Positions 46,401 to 55,000 of a DNA stretch of 64,000 nt are shown here, piece after piece. Source of the DNA: Gerris lacustris (lineage: Eukaryota; Arthropoda; Insecta; Hemiptera; Gerridae); the NCBI GenBank assembly GCA_951217055.1, contig OX578280.1, positions 58,180,633-58,244,632 of the forward strand. The letters run 5' to 3'. How positions within the stretch are numbered: the stretch's first letter is position 1; each line of letters starts with the position of its first letter. Both the position numbers and the translations under genes were made by a program. The notes beneath the pieces were generated by a model that was not told the origin of the DNA, searched no databases, and saw only the letters and a list, made by a program, of their open reading frames with translations.

Positions 46401-49400
46401 AAGATAAGTGCCAGTCGCTTAAATCAGGGCCTGATATAGGCCGCCTAGGGGCTCGCACAACAAGGGGGCGCCACACCACAAAAGTTTCATTTTCTAATGC
46501 TAATTAAGCTCGAAAGTTGGAAGTAAAACGTACATACTCATAGAGGATATGACGAAAATACATGCACACATTTTAGAAATGTTTATTTATTACATGAATT
46601 CACGATTTCATTTCGATTTACGCAATTCACAATTTTATAATAAAGTATTCTTCTCCATAAGAGTATGTTATAGCTTGGAAAAGAAGGATTACTTTATCAA
46701 GTTTAAATTTTATAACTTAACTTAATTGTTATTAATCTTTTACTTACGACTTTCTCCTTATTGTTCATTAATTGTCAATTGTGGTTATTACAGAAATAAA
46801 GCTATGACTGAGGATGACCTTTCAAAGAAAGGTCGAAACGTCTCATTGTAAATGGTATAAATTGTATTTATTCACACCTAAAGTGGTCCTTCACTTATAC
46901 CTATAAATTATGAATTTATTATAATATATATAAATATTAATATATAATATTTTTTGGTACTTTTGAAGTTCTTCACTTTTTGATTATATTATGAGAAAAT
47001 GTATCTTACAATTTCAAGCCCAAACCATTTATCCGAATATGCAGTGTGTCTCAACATAGAGTGCGAGGAAAAAATTGTTTATATCTGTTAAATTGCAGTT
47101 TGATTGTTTAATGGTTACTTTATTAAATAAAACTCCTGCTTGTTTCTTAAACTTCTAAAAATGTTATTATTTTCTTGATATTTTGTACAGATTGTTCTAT
47201 TTTTAAAAACTTTATATTAAATCTAAATATTCAACTTAAGTTTGTTTTACAAAAATAAACAATAAGCTAACTTCCAACAAATAGCTCACAATGTATTTTT
47301 AATTTAATTTGTTAAATGCTTGGATAAGTTAAAGCAAATAATTACATAGATCATTGTCAATATTATCCTTTAGCAGGTTTAAAATTCTGGATTAGAATTT
47401 ATAAATAGAGTCGATATTTAGCACGATGTAGGTGGCAATACAATTGAATAATTTAATTTAAAAAAAATAAAATAAAAAAATAAATGTCAATTCGGGGTAA
47501 ATAATTACTCAATTTAGTACATTAATTGGTAATATTTCATCCCTTTTTTGGGACATCTTCATACCTGTAAGTATATTTAATAATTAGAACATATATTATC
47601 TTTTTATACAGTCATTAAAAATCACATATTATACAGTCATTTAATTAGTGTGGATATTATATAAATATAAATACTTGAGCTAAGTTATATTAGAAAACAA
47701 TAAAGACAACTGAAATAACAATAATTCAATTTAAAAAATGATAAAGAAATTAAAATAACAGTAGAAATAAGTATTTACCAGTTAGAAGTCATAAGTTGTA
47801 TAAAATTACATTATATACGAGTCATAAAATTAATGAGTCAATAGTAGTGCCTAGTTCGACACCTAGTCACTGACTAACTCCATTTCTATATCGAATCTAT
47901 TAAGATAAGAATTATCATTGTTATTATAGTAGTAAAGCTTATCTTCCATAATCATTACCTCTTCAATATACATTTCTATGCAAATGCATACGTACATACA
48001 TACAATCAACAATATACATAGACACACATGCTACAAATACATCCATATTTATAAATGAATAAAGAATTCTTTTTAAAAAAACTAAAATATTTTTCTTTAA
48101 AATGGTTATTTCTTTTGCGCTATTATGGTTGTGAGTGAGATATGGAATGAATGCGGCTGGTTAGAAAAGAAGCTCGAAACACATTTTGACATTTTCATGT
48201 TTAGCCTATGTGACACTGACAGTGTCTTGTCTTATTATTATTAATTTGTTATAAATGATTTGTGAGATGTAAAAATACATTGGTTAACTACTATCAATAC
48301 ATGGTGGCAGCGTAATCAAGAGCTACGCCTAAAAGAAGATGGTGAAGGAAGAAACAAAGGTTTGCAAATCGAACATTTCTCTTGCTCCGCCATCAGAGTT
48401 TACTTTGGCTGTTGGAAACTTTTGAGAGAGGAGGGTTAAAGGTTAACATGGAGAAGACTAAGTACCTGGTGGTTGGAGGGAAGGCCAAAGATATAGTCAT
48501 TGCTCATGGTGTGGCTCAAGGCAGTGGACTCCTTCAAATACCTCGGGTCTATTATCCATGAGTCGGGTACATGTCAGTTTGATGTAAGTACCCGAGTTGT
48601 TCAAGCTCGGAAGGCTATAGCTATGCTGAATGGAGTTCTGTGGAGTCGTTCGATGGGAAAGAGCACAAAGAAGACTATTCTGACTACCATTGTTGAAAGT
48701 ATTTTAACCTACGGAGCAGAAGGGTGGACATTGACGGAACGACAGAAGGATCGAATTAATGCTGTGGAGATGGATGGGCTGAGAAGAGGTGCACGAATTT
48801 CCAGGTTAGAAAGAGTGAGGAATGAGGAGATTAGGCGGCGGATGGAGGCGGACGAGACGGTGACAGGACGTATTGAGGAACGGGCACTTCGTTGGTACGG
48901 TCATGTGAGGAGGATGGGAGAGGAGCGTTGGCCGCGAAGAGTGCTGGAGTGGTCGCCGCCCGGCAGGAGAAAGAGAGGCCGTCCCAGAGCGACCTGGAAG
49001 GGAGGCGTCGTAAGGTCAATGAGGAAACGGAACCTGCAGGACGGAGACTGGGAGGACCGCCGAGGCTGGAATTAAGGAATAACGGGCAACCGCTGACAAG
49101 TGGAGAAGCCCTGTAAAGTAAAGTAAGTAAGTACTTCCAGTCCATACCACAGTAGGAGTAATGGGAAGGCAGAATCTGCTGGCAAAATAATAAAGAACAT
49201 CTTAAAGAAAGAGAAAGATGCATGGCTAGGAATTTTGGCATACCGAGCTACACCATTGCAAGGTGGTTTGAGCCCAGCAGAGCTAATCCTGGGCAGAAAA
49301 CTTAGATCTACTCTCCCGGTACCGTCTACCAAGTTGGTTCCTAATGGCCCGACATGGAAAAGATAAGAAGGGAGCATAATGCAAAGAAGGCAGCAGGGAA

Positions 49401-51982
49401 GAAAAGATTCGATTCTCGGCATCGTAGTGTAGAACTTAAACCTCTAAGTGTAGGCACTCGTGTCTGGATAAGAGGTATGAAAAAGTATGGAATACGAGAG
49501 GTGCTCCCTGAGCCTAGAAGTTATTTGGTCTCTACTGCTGAAGGGAAGATTAGAAGAAACCGCTCGATGCTTCTTCCACCGAGTATTAACCTGAGACGAG
49601 GAGCTACCGCCTACTGCAATATCTATCAAAATAATCAGGACGAACAAGATGACCCCAATCAAGAAGCTGCACCCCAACATCGTCCAGGGTTCAGTCGATA
49701 TGGAAGAAGGCTAAAACCAGTGGACAGATTTCAACCTTAAAGTAGAGGGGGTGTGACACTGACAGTGTCTTGTCTTATTATTATTAATTTGTTATATATG
49801 ATTTGTGAGATGTACAAATACATTGTTTAACTACTATCAATACAGGACACAAGTCAAAAACGTTATGTTACTTTTTAGCTAAAAACTCAAAAAATTATAA
49901 CAGGGAGTTAGAAATGCATAGGAGGTTTGTAATCTAGTCTCCAGCTGTAGTGCCTTCCCCTACCGCGCTTCGTAGGGGCGAAGAAAGTCGAAAAAATGTA
50001 TACGTGAGACAGGGAGTTAGGAAAGCACAGGAGCTTGCCATCAACTCAGCCCTGTCGGCCTACCTCGCGGTCTCCCCCACTTCGCTTTGTAAGGCCGAAT
50101 AAAGTCGAATCTCACTCGGGAATCATCGGTTATCGGGTCCACTTTACATTACAACAGTCAATAGTTGTACGACTACACTGTCATCTCTACAACTAAACAC
50201 GCACTTCTTTCAACCCCCTTTACTTATACATATTTCGTTTAATACGATATACGATAATAGGTTAAAAGATTGCTTATTACGTGGAACAATAATTCGTAAA
50301 TTGCATTGTCTTTACTATCTAGTCCTCTTTAATTACTAGGCATCGCGTGGCTCTATCATTGAAGCGAGCGTATTGCAATAAAATACTGAATATTGAAATT
50401 GTTAATCATGATGAATGTCATAGTTGAAGATAAGTGGAAGAGGGTAGTCAGGGGCAGAGAGGGGGTACTCGGTACAAAGCTTTACTTCCTAAACAAACCT
50501 ACACACAATACGACTATACGAATCTTAACCACCCGTAATAGCTTTTAAACTAATATTATAAATGTATCACTTCATTACTCAAATGCTACTGCTTGTATCA
50601 AGTTGAAATTTTACATACTTGTTTCAATTGTACTTTAGACGATGTGCATGAAGTTTTATTAAAATCGTTACGTTAGAACGTAAGATATCGGTAAAAAGGT
50701 TGTTTTCTCTATTTTAAACGTTTAGGTCTGCTTTAATAGTTTTAGATCTTATTAATATTTATTAATCCATAGCAGTGTCGTTGTTGGTTTTACTAAAAAA
50801 TATTATATTTGAAAAAAATGTTCGTCTCATCGAATTGGCGATGATGGAATTTTTTCCCGTCCTGAAATTCCAATTTTAAATTTGAAGCTCACGTTTACGC
50901 GAGCATTGCGCGCGAACTCTTGGACAGATCACGTTGTCCAACGAACTTAGCCTGAGTATTAGTAAAAGAAAGATGTATACCAAATTTCAACTAAATCTGT
51001 CAACTTTTACTCAAGTTATCGTCGGACACGTAAACGTTACACACAGACAGACAGACAGACAAGATGCATATTTCGTTGAATGTAAGAAGGTCGCTTACGC
51101 TCGCTTCAATTATGAACCAACATAAAGACTTATCTTAAATAAATAATTTATCTTTTACGAAATTAAAAATAATTACGTCGCTTTTATTAGATATTTTAAA
51201 GCACATTCTATTTTATGCACTACATTAATTTTAATACATATTTCATATTGCCAATTATTAATATAATGTTTACGAATTGAATTTATAATAAATTTTAAGA
51301 ATATGATAAACTAGGCATCGCGTGGCTCTATCATTGAAGCGAGCGTATAGTAATAAATATGTATTGAATATTGAAAAAATAGATAATCATGAATCATGAT
51401 GAGTTGATAGATATAGGGTATGATAGTAGTACAGCGGTTATTAGCAAGGGAACCACCCCGCATTCTTACTATTCCTCTAACCAGACATCTCCTTTTCAAT
51501 TATTATAAAAATGTATCTCTTTGCTACAAAAAAACTACTACATGTATCAAATTGAAATTTTGCATGCCTGTTTCAATTGTGCATTAGATGGTGTATATGA
51601 AGTTTTATTGAAATCGTTACGTTACAACGTAAGATATCGGTAAAAACGTTGTTTTCTCTATTTTAAACGTTTAGGTCCGCTTTAATAGTTTTAGCGATCT
51701 TTATTAATTCATAGCAGTGTCGTTGTTGGTTTTACTAAAAAATGTTATTTGAAAAAAATGTTCGTCTCATCGAATAGGTGATGATAGAATTTTTTCCCGT
51801 CCTGAAATTCCATTTTTAAATTTGAAGCTCACGTTTACGCGAGCATTGCGCGCGACCTCTTGGACAGATCACGCTGGCCAACGAACTTAGCCTGAGTATT
51901 AGTTAAAGGAAGATGTATACCAAATTTCAACCAAATCGGTCAGCTTTTACTCAAGTTATCGTCGGACACGTAAACGTTACAC

Positions 51983-52033
<51 letters not shown>

Positions 52034-55000
52034 GCATATTTCGTTGAATGTAAGAAGCTCGCTTACGCTCGCTTCAATAATAAACTGCATACCTTACATA
52101 TTTAACATATTTTTAATATTTTCATACCGTAAAATCTCGCGTAAAATACGCACCCGAGTATAATACGCAGGCTATATTTATACGCACCCGAGTATAATAC
52201 GCAGGCTATATTTATACGCACCCGAGTATAATACGCAGGCTATATTTATACGCACCCGAGTATAATACGCAGGCTATATTTTGACCTAAAATTTGAGGAA
52301 AATTAAATATTCGTGTATAATACGCACCCAACTTTTCCGTCAAATTTTAGAAACAAAAAATCACTAAATATTCGTATATACGGCGCATCTAGTTAAAATA
52401 AAATAATTATTTTTTTGCATTGTACAAGTAATGTCAAATGTTTATTTTTATATTTTTATTAAAGGAAAGCTATTAGATACTACTTTTAAGATACCTAATT
52501 ATCCATGTACAAAATTATGTATAGGAATTTTTCAGATTTTTATCAATAAAAGAAATAATAAAAAAAAAACGACACCAAAAAGCGTTACATGAAAATGTCT
52601 CACTGTCTTGCAGACTCGTATGCAAGCATTTTTTTTTTGTTGATATAATAAGAAATAGGCAATTATAAATAATCTGTTTAATCTGTCTCTTCACAATAGT
52701 GATAGCAAACATTGTATTCAAGATAAGGAAACAAAAACAAGTAAACATTATACTAATTCGACCAGTTATGAGAGATAGCGCATTAAATTAAGATAATTCT
52801 TTATATATACCGGCATTAGAGTAAAAGGTCATCGGATTAACTTTTGTCAAGATAAAAGCATATTTGTTGTAAAAATTAAATAATTATACAAACCTTTAAC
52901 TTTTCTTGACTGCTTCTTACAATACATATACATAGATTGAAGACGGCTGCATCTTATACTTAACATAGATTGAAGACGACTTCATCTTATGTTCTGCACA
53001 TAGATTGAAGACAACTTCATCTTATACTGTACATAGAATACTTGACTGCATCTTATACTGTACATAGATTGAAGACGACTTCCTAATATTCTGTACATAG
53101 ATATAAGACGAATCCAGAATTAGAAGAAGTAATCCAGTGACTATTATTTCTTGGGTGTGAATATAATATGATAATTATATTACAAGATAACTATTCATAA
53201 TAATAATAAAGTAGATTAACAATATATATTATTAAAGTTAAAAAATAATAATTTATAGCTATAAGGTAATGGACAAAAATGTATTTTAAGATAAAAGATA
53301 TCTAGGCCACAGTGGGGTATTCATGACTTAAATGGTTCCAACATAATAGTACTTCATATAATAAACTGTATCACAAATACATATATAATTAACGTCTAAT
53401 CTCGTTTAACATAGAACAAAAGAGTGATCAAAACAAAACATCTCTTTGACCCCTTGACGATTAGTATACAACAAAAATAATTAAATGAAAAAAAGGCTAA
53501 TTTGTGATTGGAAAATTGCTATTATGGGATGCAATAGGTTTGTTCCAACCACCAGTTCCGAATCAGTTTCGGAATCAGTTTTTGTTGGAACGCTCCTTTC
53601 TCGAACCAAACTGTTTGCTGTGGTAGGTTTTAGCACTGTTATCAGAACAACTTTTTGAGTTGATCGTTTATGTGATTTTGCGTTTCTGTGCTATCAAAAA
53701 TACCTGAGCTTATTAATATTAAAGATATGGATGATGGATGAGTCAATAGTTGATGAAGATAAGTGCCAGTCGCTTAAATCAGGGCCTGATTTGGGCCGCC
53801 TAGGGGCTCGCACAATAAGGGGGGGGGGGAGGGGCACACCACAAAATTTTCATTTTCTAATGCTAATTAAGCTCGAAAGTTGGAAGTAAAACTTACATAC
53901 TCATAGAGGATATGACGAAAACACATAAACACACTTTAGAAATGTTTATTTAATACATTACAAGTCAATGCAAACGGTCATATAAGTGAACCGTTGAAGA
54001 TAACCTTTGGAACACCTCAAAGGACAGTGATGGCCCCTTGGCTTTTTCTGATCTATGTCAATCAAATGCTTAAGATGGAAAACACATACTCTGAAATCAT
54101 CTCCTATGTTGACGATACCTTGATATATTTCAGAGGAGCCACGTGGGAACAAGTGTTCAAAAATGCTTCACTAGGAATAAACAAAATAAAACAATGGTTC
54201 TATAATAGTTTACTTACTTTAAACCTGACAAAAACTAAATACATGTGCTTCTCATTCGACTCGCGGGGACAACCTATAAACGACTTACAATTAAAAATAC
54301 ACAACAATAAATGCGTTTCACAATACAATACTAACTGCAACTGTGACGAAACAATATTTAGGATTAATTCAATAAAATATTTAGGAGTTATTATAGATAG
54401 TAACTTAAAATGGAAAGAGCATATTAGCTGGATGGTACCAAGAGTAAGAAAAACTATGTATAGTTTTATTAGAATTAGCTTTACCACGCTCTGGTAGAAT
54501 CCATACTAAATTATTGTATACTAGCTTGGGGAATGGCTTCCCCAACAAGCATAGAACCTGCCAACATAATTCAAAAAACTATATTAAAAATCTCATTAAA
54601 AAAGCCAAAAAGATATTCATCCGCGTTAACGTATTCTAAATCTAATGTTCTGTCAATAAAATCACTTTACGAAAAATCCGTATTAATACATTATTTTCAT
54701 AATAATTTACCAACAGTTCCTCACACTTACTCTACTAGATCACAAAGACAGAAAACTTATAAAACTCCACTTTGCCGTACAACCACCAAACAAAGACACG
54801 CCACTTACTTAGGACCACATTATTACAGCAGACTGCCAGCTTCATTAAAAAACATTAATAACATAAATATGTTTAAGAAAAAAATAAAGCAACATCTCCT
54901 AACTAGAGAATAGAAGATATTAAATTTATCTCATTTCATTTATAAAATATAGAATAACAAATATTGATGAAAAAATTAAAGATAATTTTATGAATAAGAA

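Larger units (their letters stand above)
48209..49844 (+). mobile_element. Ty3/gypsy LTR retrotransposon remnant carrying an RTE fragment
   Basis: Near-identical 93-bp LTRs (48209-48301, 49752-49844) start TGTGACACTGACAGTGTC and end ATCAATACA. A PBS-like TGGTGGCAGCG follows the left LTR, and a purine tract (AGTAGAGGGGG) precedes the right. Between them: the first codons of gag, an RTE-type LINE fragment, and the integrase 3' end. Protease, RT and RNase H are gone. No target duplication is seen. Confidence 0.85.
48183..50110 (+). repeat. dispersed repeat F split by a gypsy remnant
   Basis: ACATTTTCATGTTTAGCC precedes 48209 and AAGTCAAAAACGTTATGTTA follows 49844. Joined, they reproduce 40890-40960. 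The right part continues with two more GGGAGTTAG(G/A)AA units and CGAAGAAAGTCGAAAA. Confidence 0.7.

Noticed and set aside
46429..46470. hAT element end (CAGGGCCTGATATAGG)
   Set aside because: The same word lies at the same place in both copies of the AGGTTTGTTCCAACC family (also 53779), so it is probably part of that element or an older insertion; no opposite end found.
48831..49241. Minus-strand proteins over the RTE fragment
   Set aside because: Shadows of the G/C-rich RTE and integrase coding on the plus strand.
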